From assembly GCA_934457115.1 (NCBI GenBank), contig CAKSHI010000003.1, positions 66,341-130,340 of the forward strand: a stretch of 64,000 bases of DNA. The letters are read 5' to 3'. Both the position numbers and the translations under genes were made by a program. This DNA is from an uncultured Eubacteriales bacterium. Its GTDB lineage: Bacteria > Bacillota > Clostridia > Oscillospirales > Acutalibacteraceae. This document shows, piece after piece, positions 29,015 through 38,476 of the stretch. The notes below the pieces were generated by a model, which searched no databases, was not told where the DNA came from, and was given only the letters and a program-made list of their open reading frames with translations. Position 1 is the first letter of the stretch; the number at the start of each line of letters is the position of its first letter.

Positions 29015-30463
29015 TTAATGAGAATATTCTTTATTGGCCTTTTGATTCCATAATAAGAATATTAATATCATAGCAACTACACCTGAAAGAATCCATACAT
29101 GATATATAAATTCGTTACCAAGTTGAGCTCTATATCTTCCTAAGTAAGACATCAAAATAGCACCTAAATATCCCATAGCTCCTGTAAATCCTGTAGCAGC
29201 TGCAGCAACTCTCTTTGAAGCTGATTCAATAGCAGCAACTCCGCCTATCATAACAAGAGGACCATATGTAGCAATACCTAATAGAGCATATAATATAATT
29301 TGAATTGTATCCGATACGTGTTCTTCAAGAGGAATAGTAGGTGGAACACCGGGTTCAATTACGGATATTAATCTAAGACCGATAAAGCACAATGTTGCAA
29401 CTAAGAAATAGATAAATATAGCAGGAGCTCTTCTTCCGCCGAATAATTTATCTGATACCCATGGAATACTTAATGTACCTAAGCATCCGCAAGCAGGAAC
29501 GATAATTGCTTTGACAGCACCTAATGAGTCATTTTCCAACATTTTAGGTAGCCAGTCAGTAGGACCTACTCTCATTATATAAACGCTTATAAATGCTAAG
29601 CTTAAAATCCAAATAGTTTTGCTTCTCAAGATTTCTTGAGTAAATACTTGCCATTGAGATCTTGTGTCGACTTCTTCTTCGACTTCTTTTTCTACTTTTG
29701 CAGCAGCAGTATGAGCATATTCTTCAACGTTAGGCAAACCTAGTGATACAGGTTTATCTCTTAGTAAGAAGAAGGCTAATATAGCAACAGAAACAGAAAT
29801 TAAGGCAGGAACATAAAATACAGCTTTCCAGTTTAGGTATGTAACTAAGTATGTAGCAAGACCTAAAGATGCAGCTGAACCTAGTTCGTGAGAAGTTGAC
29901 CAGAATGACCAAATCTTTGCTCTATTATTATTTGAATACCAGAATGTCAAAGTTTTACCACACATTGGGAATGAAGCAGCCTGTATAAAACCGGAAAGTC
30001 CCCAAGAAATATACATAATAGCAATCATGACAGGTTCAGAAACCGAACCGTTTGAAAATAGATTACAAGCTAGAACTATACCAAGAGGAAATAATGATGA
30101 AACTGCAACTGAAAGAGGTAAGCAGACCCTTATGTTAGCTTTATCTGCAAGAATTCCGCCTAGGAATTTACCGACAGCATAGCAGAAATAATATATCATA
30201 CCTAATGTAGAATATACTTCCGCTCCTAGGTTAAATATGGCCTCTATACCCATACTGTCATTGCCGGGAGCTCCGTTAAAGCCAATTGCAAGTTGTTTTC
30301 TTCCTAAATATGAAGAAAAATACAAAAGAAAAAGTGAAACAAAGATTGCAGGCTGCAACCAGTTATATTTCTTTTTGATCTTTTCAGGATCCTTAATTGT
30401 AGGCTTTGGGTCTTGTTCAGCAAATATTTTTGCAAAAAGTGATTTTTCTTTAACTTTTTCCAT
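29015..30463 (-). CDS. OPA-family (GlpT/UhpT-like) organophosphate transporter
   Basis: About 482 residues with 12 hydrophobic segments. The early YFSSYLGRKQLAIGF, the loop GILADKANIRVCLPL, and GLSGFIQAASFPMCGKTLTFW match the Major Facilitator organophosphate:phosphate antiporters (glycerol-3-phosphate, hexose-6-phosphate) and their sensor relatives. It probably exchanges a sugar phosphate for phosphate; the substrate is not certain. An upstream in-frame TTG (30514) would add 17 residues but touches its ribosome site with no spacing; that site (AAAGGAG) instead suits a 7-codon frame MSLSISA ending just before the chosen ATG, whose own site is weak. Confidence 0.85.
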   Translation of the reverse strand: MEKVKEKSLFAKIFAEQDPKPTIKDPEKIKKKYNWLQPAIFVSLFLLYFSSYLGRKQLAIGFNGAPGNDSMGIEAIFNLGAEVYSTLGMIYYFCYAVGKFLGGILADKANIRVCLPLSVAVSSLFPLGIVLACNLFSNGSVSEPVMIAIMYISWGLSGFIQAASFPMCGKTLTFWYSNNNRAKIWSFWSTSHELGSAASLGLATYLVTYLNWKAVFYVPALISVSVAILAFFLLRDKPVSLGLPNVEEYAHTAAAKVEKEVEEEVDTRSQWQVFTQEILRSKTIWILSLAFISVYIMRVGPTDWLPKMLENDSLGAVKAIIVPACGCLGTLSIPWVSDKLFGGRRAPAIFIYFLVATLCFIGLRLISVIEPGVPPTIPLEEHVSDTIQIILYALLGIATYGPLVMIGGVAAIESASKRVAAAATGFTGAMGYLGAILMSYLGRYRAQLGNEFIYHVWILSGVVAMILIFLLWNQKANKEYSH

Positions 30464-30642
30464 CTTAATCCGGATGTCTATTAAGCTGAAATGCTTAAAG
30501 ACATAGCTTTTCAACTCCTTTAAATATTTTAGTATAATGAATTTCTTATATAAATAATAAGATTAGGTGTAGGAATCTAATAGTCAAACATGGGATACAT
30601 AGACATATATTATAAGTTTAACTAAATTTCATACCAAACAAT

Positions 30643-30671
30643 ATGATAATATACTACAATTATTTTGTCAA
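30643..30671 (-). promoter_or_regulatory. Promoter of the OPA transporter gene
   Basis: On the minus strand TTGACA (30671-30666), 17-nt spacer, TATCAT (30648-30643). Confidence 0.65.
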
Positions 30672-30688
30672 TTACTATTTTTTATAAG

Positions 30689-30700
30689 TTTGTCGACAAA
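30689..30700. promoter_or_regulatory. Palindrome TTTGTCGACAAA, candidate operator
   Basis: A perfect 12-bp palindrome centred about 24 bp upstream of the transporter -35 element, the usual place for an activator site. The protein is unknown. Confidence 0.35.
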
Positions 30701-30871
30701 ATAAGTAAATTTATCCTATTATTGTAAGTCAACTTGATTTATATTTCTTTAAAAGAAATATAAAAAGTAAGTGCATATATATAATTTATACTTTTATAAT
30801 AATTATTATATTGATTATATTAAATTCTAACAATAATTATTTTTATGAATATTTAAAGCGGTTATTATAAT

Positions 30872-31825
30872 CTATTCTTTTAACATAGCAGCACCGATTA
30901 TTCCGGCATCGTTACCAAGGGTAGCTATTGAAATCTTTGTTTGTTTTTGTGCATGTTTGCTATAGCGTTCTTTTTCTATCCTCTCTTTTATTGGGTCAAG
31001 GAGTTTACTTCCCTCACGGCTGATTCCGCCGCCTATACATAAAATATCGGGTTGGAAGATGTTTATAACATTTGTAATTCCGCACGCAAGGTAATCAAAG
31101 TAATTATCAAGTACCTTTTGAGCTGATGCGTCACCTTGTGCGGCAGCTATGAAGGCAGTCTTGCCACTAACCTTATTTAAATTTCCATCAGTCAACTGGA
31201 ACATAATAGAGTTTTTATTAGTGTTTTCATTTATAGCTTGTTTTGTTTGGCGCACGAGTGCCTTTGTTGATGCGTATTGTTCAAAGCATCCGCTTCTGCC
31301 GCAGGAGCACTTTTCTCCGCCGTATTTAATTACCATATGTCCTATTTCTGCGCCGTTGTAATTAGAACCTGTTAAAACTTTTCCGTCTATTATTATTCCG
31401 CCACCTATGCCTGTGCCAAGAGTTATTACAACTACATCCTTATAACCTTTAGCAGACCCTGCGATGTATTCGGCATAAGCTGCAGCATTTGCATCATTTT
31501 CAATATAAACTTTTTTGTTAATCTTACTTTGCATCATATCTACGATGTGCCAGTTGTGGAAGAATAAATTTGCGCAGTGTTCAACAACGCCGTTTTCTTT
31601 GTTGGCAGAGCCTGGAACACCTATACCTATCGAGCCTATATCGTCCATTGAAATTGAGGACTCTTTAACTAATTTTAATATGTGATTGCTTATATCGTCA
31701 CAAATTTCTTTTTCGCTCCTTGGAACAGCAGTCTTAAAGCTTGTTTTTGAAATTATATTAAAAGATTGATCTACTATACCAACTGCAATGTTTGTACCAC
31801 CTATATCCACACCAATATTATACAT
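30872..31825 (-). CDS. glcK: ROK-family glucokinase
   Basis: 317 residues. N-terminal phosphate loop GVDIGGTNIAVGIVD, sugar site GVPGSAN and ENDANAAAYAEY (catalytic Asp), LGTGIGGGII, and the ROK zinc motif CSCGRSGCFEQYAS. Phosphorylates glucose with ATP, feeding glycolysis. A strong ribosome site (GGAGG) precedes the ATG. Its neighbours, an OPA transporter and a phosphoglucomutase, fit hexose metabolism. It is divergent from tcdA with which it shares a 66-bp promoter region. Confidence 0.92.
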   Translation of the reverse strand: MYNIGVDIGGTNIAVGIVDQSFNIISKTSFKTAVPRSEKEICDDISNHILKLVKESSISMDDIGSIGIGVPGSANKENGVVEHCANLFFHNWHIVDMMQSKINKKVYIENDANAAAYAEYIAGSAKGYKDVVVITLGTGIGGGIIIDGKVLTGSNYNGAEIGHMVIKYGGEKCSCGRSGCFEQYASTKALVRQTKQAINENTNKNSIMFQLTDGNLNKVSGKTAFIAAAQGDASAQKVLDNYFDYLACGITNVINIFQPDILCIGGGISREGSKLLDPIKERIEKERYSKHAQKQTKISIATLGNDAGIIGAAMLKE

Positions 31826-31853
31826 TTTAATCCTCCTATATTTGTTTTATATT

Positions 31854-31882
31854 ATAATAAATCATGATATAATAATAGTCAA
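31854..31882 (-). promoter_or_regulatory. Promoter of glcK, overlapping the tcdA promoter
   Basis: On the minus strand TTGACT (31882-31877), 17-nt spacer, TATTAT (31859-31854). On the plus strand a TATAAT at 31868-31873 can serve tcdA, so the two promoters overlap. Confidence 0.6.
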
Positions 31883-31911
31883 TAAATTATATGCAGAATG
31901 GGGACAAAATA

Positions 31912-32628
31912 TTGAAGGAAGAACTTGTAAGAAGTGCAATGCTTTTAGGTGAGGAAAATATAAATAAGTTGTTAGGCTCTAAGGTTGCGATTTTTGGTAT
32001 TGGAGGTGTAGGCTCTTTTGTAACTGAGGCCTTAGCAAGGGGAGGAATAGGATCCTTTGCGCTGATAGATGATGATGTGGTTTCAGCCTCAAATATTAAT
32101 CGACAACTTATAGCGACAAGTCAAACTATAGGCAAACCAAAGGTTTTATTGGCAAAGGAAAGAATAGAGTCTATAAATAAAGATGCCAAGGTGGAGGTAT
32201 ATCAAAGATTGTATCTTCAAGGAGAAACACTGGACTTTATTAAGGATTGCGATTACATAGTAGACGCTATAGATACGGTATCATCAAAGATTTCCTTAGT
32301 AATGGAAGCTAAAAAAATGGGAATTAAAATAATAAGCTGTATGGGGACGGGAAATAAATTAGACCCAACTCAATTTGAGGTGGCGGATATCTTTAAAACT
32401 TCGGTTTGCCCGTTGTGTAGGGTAATGCGAAGGGAGTTAAAGGCTAGAGGCATTAAAGATTTAAAGGTTTTGTATTCTAAAGAAGAACCGTTAAAGCCAT
32501 TAAATTTTGAGGAGGAGAGCGTTTCATCGCATAAAAAAAGGCAGACTCCCGGGAGTGTTTCCTTTGTACCTCCGGTAGCGGGAATGATAATTGCATCGGA
32601 GGTTATAAAGGATTTAATAAGAAAATAA
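31912..32628 (+). CDS. tcdA: tRNA threonylcarbamoyladenosine dehydratase (CsdL/TcdA)
   Basis: About 238 residues, E1-like ThiF fold: ATP loop AIFGIGGVGSFVTEAL, acidic DDDVVSASNINRQ, IVDAIDTVSSK and a CPLCR motif. It cyclises t6A37 to ct6A in ANN-decoding tRNAs. Start: the ATG at 31891 has no ribosome site and would be only 11 nt from the predicted transcript start; the TTG at 31912 follows GGGG by 8 nt and gives LKEELVRSAMLLGEE, where the family normally begins. Related t6A genes in the window are ywlC (synthesis) and mtaB (methylthiolation). Confidence 0.9.
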   Translation: MKEELVRSAMLLGEENINKLLGSKVAIFGIGGVGSFVTEALARGGIGSFALIDDDVVSASNINRQLIATSQTIGKPKVLLAKERIESINKDAKVEVYQRLYLQGETLDFIKDCDYIVDAIDTVSSKISLVMEAKKMGIKIISCMGTGNKLDPTQFEVADIFKTSVCPLCRVMRRELKARGIKDLKVLYSKEEPLKPLNFEEESVSSHKKRQTPGSVSFVPPVAGMIIASEVIKDLIRK

Positions 32629-32642
32629 ACCCTTATGAATGA

Positions 32643-32676
32643 AAAAGGAGGCTTGTTATAAAACAAGTCTCCTTTT
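32643..32676. terminator. Bidirectional terminator between tcdA and the phosphoglucomutase gene
   Basis: AAAAGGAGGCTTGTT pairs with AACAAGTCTCCTTTT (one G-U pair) around a short loop; A- and T-rich on both sides. Confidence 0.8.
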
Positions 32677-32678
32677 GC

Positions 32679-34397
32679 TTACTTTAAAACTTCGTTTAAA
32701 GATTGTGCGATTTTATCATTTATATTTTTAGCGTCATCGATGGAATTTCCAACTGAAGTAATATAGAACTTAATTTTAGGTTCAGTGCCGGACGGCCTTA
32801 TTATAGCAGCGTTGCCACCTTCAAGAGAATAGGATATAACATTAGATTTTGGAAGGTTAATTGTTGTGCTTGTGTTATTAACCTTATCGATTGAGGTAGA
32901 AGTATTATAATCATCTAGACGTAATACTTTCATGCCTGCGATTTCTTCAAGCGGATTATTTCTTAGGGAATTCATGATATCCTGCATTTTTTGCATGCCT
33001 GAAGCCCCTTCAAAGCTAAAGCTTAATGTTTGATTTTTATAGTAGCCATATTCATCGTATAAGCTTGATAAAACTTCCAATAGGCTTTTACCTTGCTTTC
33101 TATAATAAGCGGCCATTTCGCATATTAGCATTGATGCAACGACGGCATCTTTGTCTCTTACATATGTGCCTACTAAATAGCCGTAACTTTCCTCAAAGCC
33201 AAATACAAATCTATTTTGTTCATTTACTTTTTCTAAGTTTAAAATTTGTTCACCAATATATTTAAATCCTGTAAGGACAGTTCTAAGTTCGCATCCATAC
33301 TTCTTAGCGATTTTATCTACCATTATGCTCGAAACGACAGTTCTTACTGCAACAGGATTTTTAGGTAGATTACCAAGTTTTTCCCTACATGATAGGATAT
33401 AGTTTATTAGGAGTATTCCAACTTCATTTCCTGTAAGTAACTTATATTCAAGATTTTCATCTTTTACTGCGATACCAACCCTATCACAGTCGGGGTCTGT
33501 TGCTAGGACTAAATCGGGGTGATCTTCTTGAGCTAACTTTAACGCTTGCTCTAAAGCTTCTCTAATCTCCGGGTTAGGATATGGGCAGGTAGGGAAGTTG
33601 CCGTCAGGGTTTTCTTGCTCTTTAACTATTGAGACATTAGATACGCCTATCCTTGACAATATAGCCCTTACAAGCTTGTTGCCTGCACCGTTTAATGGTG
33701 TATATACTACTTTAAGATTCGAATCCTTGCATATATCTTTATTGACTGCTTGTAAGCTTACCATATCAAGATATTTTTCATAAAATCCGTCTTCTATATA
33801 CTCAATAAGTCCTTCTTTAACAGCTTGCTCGAAATCCATTGTCTTATAACCCGAGAAGATGTCTGTTTTTTGGATTTCTTTATATACGCAGCCCGCATCA
33901 AAGTCTGTCATTTGGCATCCATCGGGACCGTAACATTTATATCCGTTATATTTAGCAGGATTGTGACTTGCAGTTATCATTATACCCGCATTGCAGGAGA
34001 ATTCCCTTACGGCAAAGGATAAGACGGGTGTAGGTTCAAGTTCTTTTGTTATATAGACTTTAATTCCGTTTGCGGCTAAAACTGCAGCAGCTTCCTTTGA
34101 AAATAACCTTGCCTTTATTCTTGAATCGTGAGCTATAGCAACGCTTAGATTATCTTTGAAATTTGCCTTTATGTAATTAGCAAGACCTTGGGTTGTTTTT
34201 CTTACAGTATAAATATTCATACGATTGGTACCTGCTCCAATTACGCCTCTAAGACCTGCAGTGCCAAAAGATAGTTCTTTATAGAACCTATCATATATTT
34301 CTTCTTCATTATCTTTTATACTTAATAATTCCTCGTGTAGATCCTTATCTTCTACAGCGTTTTGAAGCCATAGATTATAGTTTTCGCTTATAGACAT
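32679..34397 (-). CDS. pgcA: Phosphoglucomutase/phosphomannomutase, PgcA type
   Basis: 572 residues, the long alpha-D-phosphohexomutase form (PGM2/PgcA). FGTAGLRGVIGAG at the start, catalytic Ser in ITASHNPAKYNGYK, metal loop ATDPDCDRVG, sugar loop GFEESYGYL and phosphate loop RPSGTEPKIKFY. Interconverts glucose-6-P and glucose-1-P, linking glucokinase to polysaccharide and wall precursor synthesis. It is a single gene between a terminator and its own promoter. Confidence 0.94.
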   Translation of the reverse strand: MSISENYNLWLQNAVEDKDLHEELLSIKDNEEEIYDRFYKELSFGTAGLRGVIGAGTNRMNIYTVRKTTQGLANYIKANFKDNLSVAIAHDSRIKARLFSKEAAAVLAANGIKVYITKELEPTPVLSFAVREFSCNAGIMITASHNPAKYNGYKCYGPDGCQMTDFDAGCVYKEIQKTDIFSGYKTMDFEQAVKEGLIEYIEDGFYEKYLDMVSLQAVNKDICKDSNLKVVYTPLNGAGNKLVRAILSRIGVSNVSIVKEQENPDGNFPTCPYPNPEIREALEQALKLAQEDHPDLVLATDPDCDRVGIAVKDENLEYKLLTGNEVGILLINYILSCREKLGNLPKNPVAVRTVVSSIMVDKIAKKYGCELRTVLTGFKYIGEQILNLEKVNEQNRFVFGFEESYGYLVGTYVRDKDAVVASMLICEMAAYYRKQGKSLLEVLSSLYDEYGYYKNQTLSFSFEGASGMQKMQDIMNSLRNNPLEEIAGMKVLRLDDYNTSTSIDKVNNTSTTINLPKSNVISYSLEGGNAAIIRPSGTEPKIKFYITSVGNSIDDAKNINDKIAQSLNEVLK

Positions 34398-34441
34398 TAA
34401 AATAACATTCCTTCCATGATCGTAATTAATTTACTTAGCTA

Positions 34442-34470
34442 ATTCTAGCACAATTGGTTTACTTTTTCAA
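34442..34470 (-). promoter_or_regulatory. Promoter of the phosphoglucomutase gene
   Basis: On the minus strand TTGAAA (34470-34465), 17-nt spacer, TAGAAT (34447-34442). Confidence 0.65.
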
Positions 34471-34502
34471 TTTTCATGTACAGTTTAACATTAAATTTAG
34501 GA

Positions 34503-35258
34503 TTAACCAAACTTACCTTGAATATATTTTTTTGTTCTTTCATCGCTTGGAGAATCAAACATAATAGACGTATCTTGGAATTCCACTACTTCTCCCATCA
34601 AGAAGAAGGCAGTTTTATCGGATACTCTCATAGCCTGCTGCATGTTGTGGGTTACTATTATAACAGTATATTTTTCCCTAAGCTCTTCGACGAGTGTTTC
34701 TATCTTTTGAGTTGATATTGGGTCGAGAGCTGAAGTTGGCTCATCCATTAATATTATGTCCGGGCTTATGGACAATGCCCTTGCAATACATAATCTTTGT
34801 TGCTGACCTCCTGATAAGCTTAGGGCGGACTTTTTTAATCGATCCTTTACCTCGTCCCATAGGGCACCTTGGATAAGGGACCTTTCTACTATTTGGTCAA
34901 GTTCGTCTTTTGACTTAATTCCATGTATTTTAGGGCCATAAGCTATGTTATCATATATACTCATGGGAAATGGATTTGCCTTTTGAAATACCATGCCGAC
35001 CTTTTTTCTAAGCAAAGTGACGTTGGCTTGAGGATTGTAGATATCTTCGTTGTCTATTAATATTTTGCCTGAAATTTTGCAGTTTGCTGTTAGGTCATTC
35101 ATACGATTTAAGCATTTAAGACAGGTCGATTTGCCGCATCCCGACGGACCTATAAACGCAGTAACCTCGTTTGTAGGTATTTTTAGATTAATATTTTTAA
35201 GTGCATGAAAACTTCCATAAAAAAGATTTAGGTCTTTTATTAACACTTTTGTACCCAT
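34503..35258 (-). CDS. pstB: Phosphate ABC transporter ATPase PstB
   Basis: 251 residues. Walker [10 protein letters not shown], PstB-typical CLNRMNDL, signature [17 protein letters not shown], Walker [13 protein letters not shown], switch His in VTHNMQQA. Powers high-affinity phosphate uptake with PstA and PstC. Last gene of pstSCAB; phoU, which usually follows, is absent and no clear terminator is seen before the next promoter. Confidence 0.97.
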   Translation of the reverse strand: MGTKVLIKDLNLFYGSFHALKNINLKIPTNEVTAFIGPSGCGKSTCLKCLNRMNDLTANCKISGKILIDNEDIYNPQANVTLLRKKVGMVFQKANPFPMSIYDNIAYGPKIHGIKSKDELDQIVERSLIQGALWDEVKDRLKKSALSLSGGQQQRLCIARALSISPDIILMDEPTSALDPISTQKIETLVEELREKYTVIIVTHNMQQAMRVSDKTAFFLMGEVVEFQDTSIMFDSPSDERTKKYIQGKFG

Positions 35259-35270
35259 AGATTTTCACCT

Positions 35271-36149
35271 TTATTGTTTTTTAAATATTCTTGATATAAC
35301 CCAAGCTAATAGATTTAATAAAAATACTATAATTAATAATATGCTTGCAGTTTTAAATGCTATTTGAAATGCATCGGGGGAGGCTGCCTGTTTTGAAATT
35401 TGATATAAATGAAGAGTTAGTGTCCTGCCGCTCGATAAGATGTGACCTAAAAAGTTAGTCGGCATATTATACGCCATGCCGGAGGTATAAAGTAAAGCAG
35501 CGGATTCTCCTATTATTCTGCCAATAGATAAGATTATTGCGGTAGTGATTCCCGATAAAGCGCATGGGAGTATTATTCCCAAAATGACCTTTAATTTAGA
35601 TGCACCCAATGCCATAGCACCTTCTTTATATGACGGATCCACTGATAAGAGAGCTTCCTCGGTTGTTCTAATTACAGTGGGTAATATACATATAGCCATA
35701 GTGAGACTTCCTGCTAAGATTGAGGTACCTAATTTAAATGTAACGCAAAAAAAGTAGTATCCAAAAAGCCCAAAAATAATAGATGGAATACCGGATAATA
35801 TTTCAGTTGTGAATCGAATAGAACGAATTAACTTTCCTTGCTTTGCATATTGGGTCATGTATATGGCAGATGATATTGCAATTGGTACGGAGATTAAGAG
35901 GGTTATTACTATAATATACATTGTGTTTATTATCATAGGCAATATGCCCTTTTTATTTTCATCATTCTCCAAGTATATGTTTGTTATGAAATTCCAATTT
36001 AAATATGGAAGCCCGTTTGAGAATATATAATATATGATTCCAAGCAATATAAAGATAGTAATTGCGGTAGAAATGTATATGGCTGCTTTTAGGAAGGACT
36101 CCCACTTTTTATTGGTATCTCTATATATAGAGCTGCTATTTTTTTGCAC
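35271..36149 (-). CDS. pstA: Phosphate ABC transporter permease PstA
   Basis: 292 residues, six hydrophobic segments. GIPSIIFGLFGYYFF and the ATPase-contact loop EGAMALGASKLKVILGIILP are typical of PstA. Start GTG at 36149 has AAGGAG 8 nt upstream; the frame overlaps the end of pstC by 14 nt, which suggests coupled translation. Confidence 0.95.
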   Translation of the reverse strand: MQKNSSSIYRDTNKKWESFLKAAIYISTAITIFILLGIIYYIFSNGLPYLNWNFITNIYLENDENKKGILPMIINTMYIIVITLLISVPIAISSAIYMTQYAKQGKLIRSIRFTTEILSGIPSIIFGLFGYYFFCVTFKLGTSILAGSLTMAICILPTVIRTTEEALLSVDPSYKEGAMALGASKLKVILGIILPCALSGITTAIILSIGRIIGESAALLYTSGMAYNMPTNFLGHILSSGRTLTLHLYQISKQAASPDAFQIAFKTASILLIIVFLLNLLAWVISRIFKKQ

Positions 36150-37458
36150 CTAAGTCACTCCTTCTTGAAATAAAGGAAAAAGAAATATTAACAATCATAA
36201 TAAATACAAACAACACAAGGCCTATAGCAAAGAGGGCCTGCCTGTGAAGTCCCGAAGAATATGACATTTCAAGTACGATCCCCGTTGTAAGGAGGCGAAC
36301 GCTCCCTAAGATAGACGGCATATTAACAACATTTCCTGCAACCATTATGACAGCCATTGTTTCTCCTATAGCTCTGCCAACACCAAGTATAACGGCGGAT
36401 AATATCCCGGATTTTGCAGCGGGTATTGTGATTTTAAAAATAGTTCTTATAGGTGTTGCACCTAAAGCGAGAGATGCCTCTTTGTATGATATGGGCACTG
36501 ACCTTAGGGAGGATTCTGATATTGTAATGACTGTTGGTAAAATCATTATAGATAAGATTATTATTACGGCCAATAAACTGTCGCCCACTGAAAGGTCCTT
36601 AAATATATTTCTTATGATAGGTACTATAAAAAGCATACCAAAGAATCCATAAACAACTGAAGGAATACCTGCTAAAAGCTGTATTAAAGGCCTTATAATA
36701 TTTGAAATGTTGTTGGGTGAGATTTCGGCTAAGAATACGGCTGTCAATATTCCTATAGGGACACCTATTATAATAGCTCCCAATGTTCCGCTAAAAGAAC
36801 ATAATATCAAAGGTAAAATTCCATATATGTTATTTGACGGTTGCCAATCATTTCCTAAAATAAAATTAAAGAAACCTATTTCAAATATAGCAGGCAATCC
36901 GCATATTAGCATATACAATGTAATCAAGGCAACAAAACCGATTGATATACACGAGGACAAAAAGAATATAATTTCAGATAACTTTTCCTTTGAGTATATT
37001 AGTGCAGAAACAGCTACGTTTAGTATATTAAATATAAACATCAGAATAATTAGGAAAGAAAAAGTGATACTCATAGAACCTTTATCAAAATCAATTGATG
37101 ACGCAAAAAGCATAGAACCTATTATGGTGATAGATAAAATTAGAAAGGAGTAGGATGCAAATTTTAATTTATCTATAATAAGAAAATAAACACCTAAAAA
37201 GAAAGATATAGACATTAATAGTATTATCGCTTTTTCAACAAGCGGGAAATATATAATATCATTTCTAAAAAGTAAACCCTTATCTTTTAGTATTTGAAAT
37301 AGTGAAAGATTATAGACATGATCCTCTAATGTATATTTAATGCACTTGCAAAAGAAGGAAATTAAACTATAAACGCAAAATACCAATATAATAGTCTTAT
37401 ATACTATGGCCTTTTTGCTTTTTGGATTTTTAGTATCCTCTATAATGGAATTCTCCAA
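36136..37458 (-). CDS. pstC: Phosphate ABC transporter permease PstC with extra N-terminal membrane region
   Basis: About 440 residues instead of the usual 290-320. The C-terminal 280 residues are a standard PstC: GVPIGILTAVFLAEI, LAGIPSVVYGFFGMLF and the coupling loop KEASLALGATPIRTIFKITIP. The first 150 residues add about four hydrophobic segments (for example TIILVFCVYSLISFF and FLILSITIIGSMLFA) not found in ordinary PstC. Start: ATG at 37464 touches the ribosome site GAGGAGGG without spacing, while the TTG at 37458 is 6 nt from it and was chosen; only two residues differ. It lies 11-17 nt after pstS. Confidence 0.92.
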   Translation of the reverse strand: MENSIIEDTKNPKSKKAIVYKTIILVFCVYSLISFFCKCIKYTLEDHVYNLSLFQILKDKGLLFRNDIIYFPLVEKAIILLMSISFFLGVYFLIIDKLKFASYSFLILSITIIGSMLFASSIDFDKGSMSITFSFLIILMFIFNILNVAVSALIYSKEKLSEIIFFLSSCISIGFVALITLYMLICGLPAIFEIGFFNFILGNDWQPSNNIYGILPLILCSFSGTLGAIIIGVPIGILTAVFLAEISPNNISNIIRPLIQLLAGIPSVVYGFFGMLFIVPIIRNIFKDLSVGDSLLAVIIILSIMILPTVITISESSLRSVPISYKEASLALGATPIRTIFKITIPAAKSGILSAVILGVGRAIGETMAVIMVAGNVVNMPSILGSVRLLTTGIVLEMSYSSGLHRQALFAIGLVLFVFIMIVNISFSFISRRSDLGAKK

Positions 37459-37475
37459 TATCATCCCTCCTCATA

Positions 37476-38327
37476 TCAAGATATATAGGCAGGGACAAGC
37501 CCTTGTTTAATAATAATATCTTTACCCATATCACTTTTTATAAACTCAAACCAAAGATTAATAAGCTCATTTTCCTTATTTTTAGAGTATACTTCTATAA
37601 AAGGTCTTGTTATTTTATATTCTTTAGAAAGTATGGTTTTGTCGCTCGGACTTATATTGTCCACGCTTATGGCCTTTACATTCCCTGAAACCGAGAATAA
37701 GGAGCAGTAACCGATTGCCGAGGGATCACTGGTTACCTTTGAGATTATATCACCATTCTCCTGGTATTGTACGTCGTATTTAGTCTTAGAAACTATATTT
37801 AGAGCCGATTCAAAACCATCACGGGTTCCGGAAGCCTCTTCTCTGCCTACAAGTGTTATCCTTTGACTTTTTTGTGATAATTGAGACCAATTAGTTATCT
37901 TCTTTGTAAAAATGTCTTGAAGTTCGCTGTAAGAGAGGTTATTTATAGGGTTATCCTTATTTACAATGACAGCTATACCATCATAGGCTATTGTTATTGC
38001 ATTAATGGAATCACTTTTTTCTTCATCGTTGAGTTCTCTTGATAGATCTCCTATTAAGGAATTGCCACTAAGTACTGCGCCAACTGCAGCTCCTGAGCCG
38101 GTATCTGATTTTTCAACATGAATATCCGGGTAAAGTTTGGAAAACTCCTCGGCTAAGGAATTACAAAGTCTTGTCATAGAGGTGGAACCGTTTAAGGTGA
38201 GTTTTCCATTTATGTTATGGTTTGAGGAGGGTGAATTTATATAGCTTGGATTTATTATATTCGAGCACCCTTGCAATAAAAACATTGTGAGAGTAAGTAT
38301 AGCCGCTTTTAATCTGTTTTTTTTCAT
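37476..38327 (-). CDS. pstS: Phosphate-binding lipoprotein PstS
   Basis: 283 residues. Type II signal peptide with lipobox LLQGC near residue 21. Phosphate-binding loops of the family: NGSTSMTRLCNSLAEEF, SDTGSGAAVGAV and GREEASGTRDGFESAL. Captures phosphate for PstCAB. ATG at 38327 has AGGGCGG 5 nt upstream; a TTG six codons earlier has none. It heads the pstSCAB transcript and is divergent from the TauE pair. Confidence 0.95.
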   Translation of the reverse strand: MKKNRLKAAILTLTMFLLQGCSNIINPSYINSPSSNHNINGKLTLNGSTSMTRLCNSLAEEFSKLYPDIHVEKSDTGSGAAVGAVLSGNSLIGDLSRELNDEEKSDSINAITIAYDGIAVIVNKDNPINNLSYSELQDIFTKKITNWSQLSQKSQRITLVGREEASGTRDGFESALNIVSKTKYDVQYQENGDIISKVTSDPSAIGYCSLFSVSGNVKAISVDNISPSDKTILSKEYKITRPFIEVYSKNKENELINLWFEFIKSDMGKDIIIKQGLVPAYIS

Positions 38328-38476
38328 GTTGACCGCCCTTAACAAATATTCTTATTTATAAAATTGACATGACGTTTGGATTTTATACTAAAAGAGAAAT
38401 TGTAATTTATATATGCATACAATAATTATTTTAGAAAATAATAACTTTAATTACATTTATTAAGGGGAAGTGCCTT

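Larger units (their letters stand above)
30464..30871. other. Intergenic stretch upstream of the transporter
   Basis: AT-rich, no gene apart from the 7-codon leader frame near 30505. Holds the transporter promoter (see 30643-30671), a long untranslated leader of about 170 nt with a weak AGATT/AATCT hairpin, and the palindrome TTTGTCGACAAA at 30689-30700. Bases 30701-30871 show nothing I can name. Confidence 0.4.
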
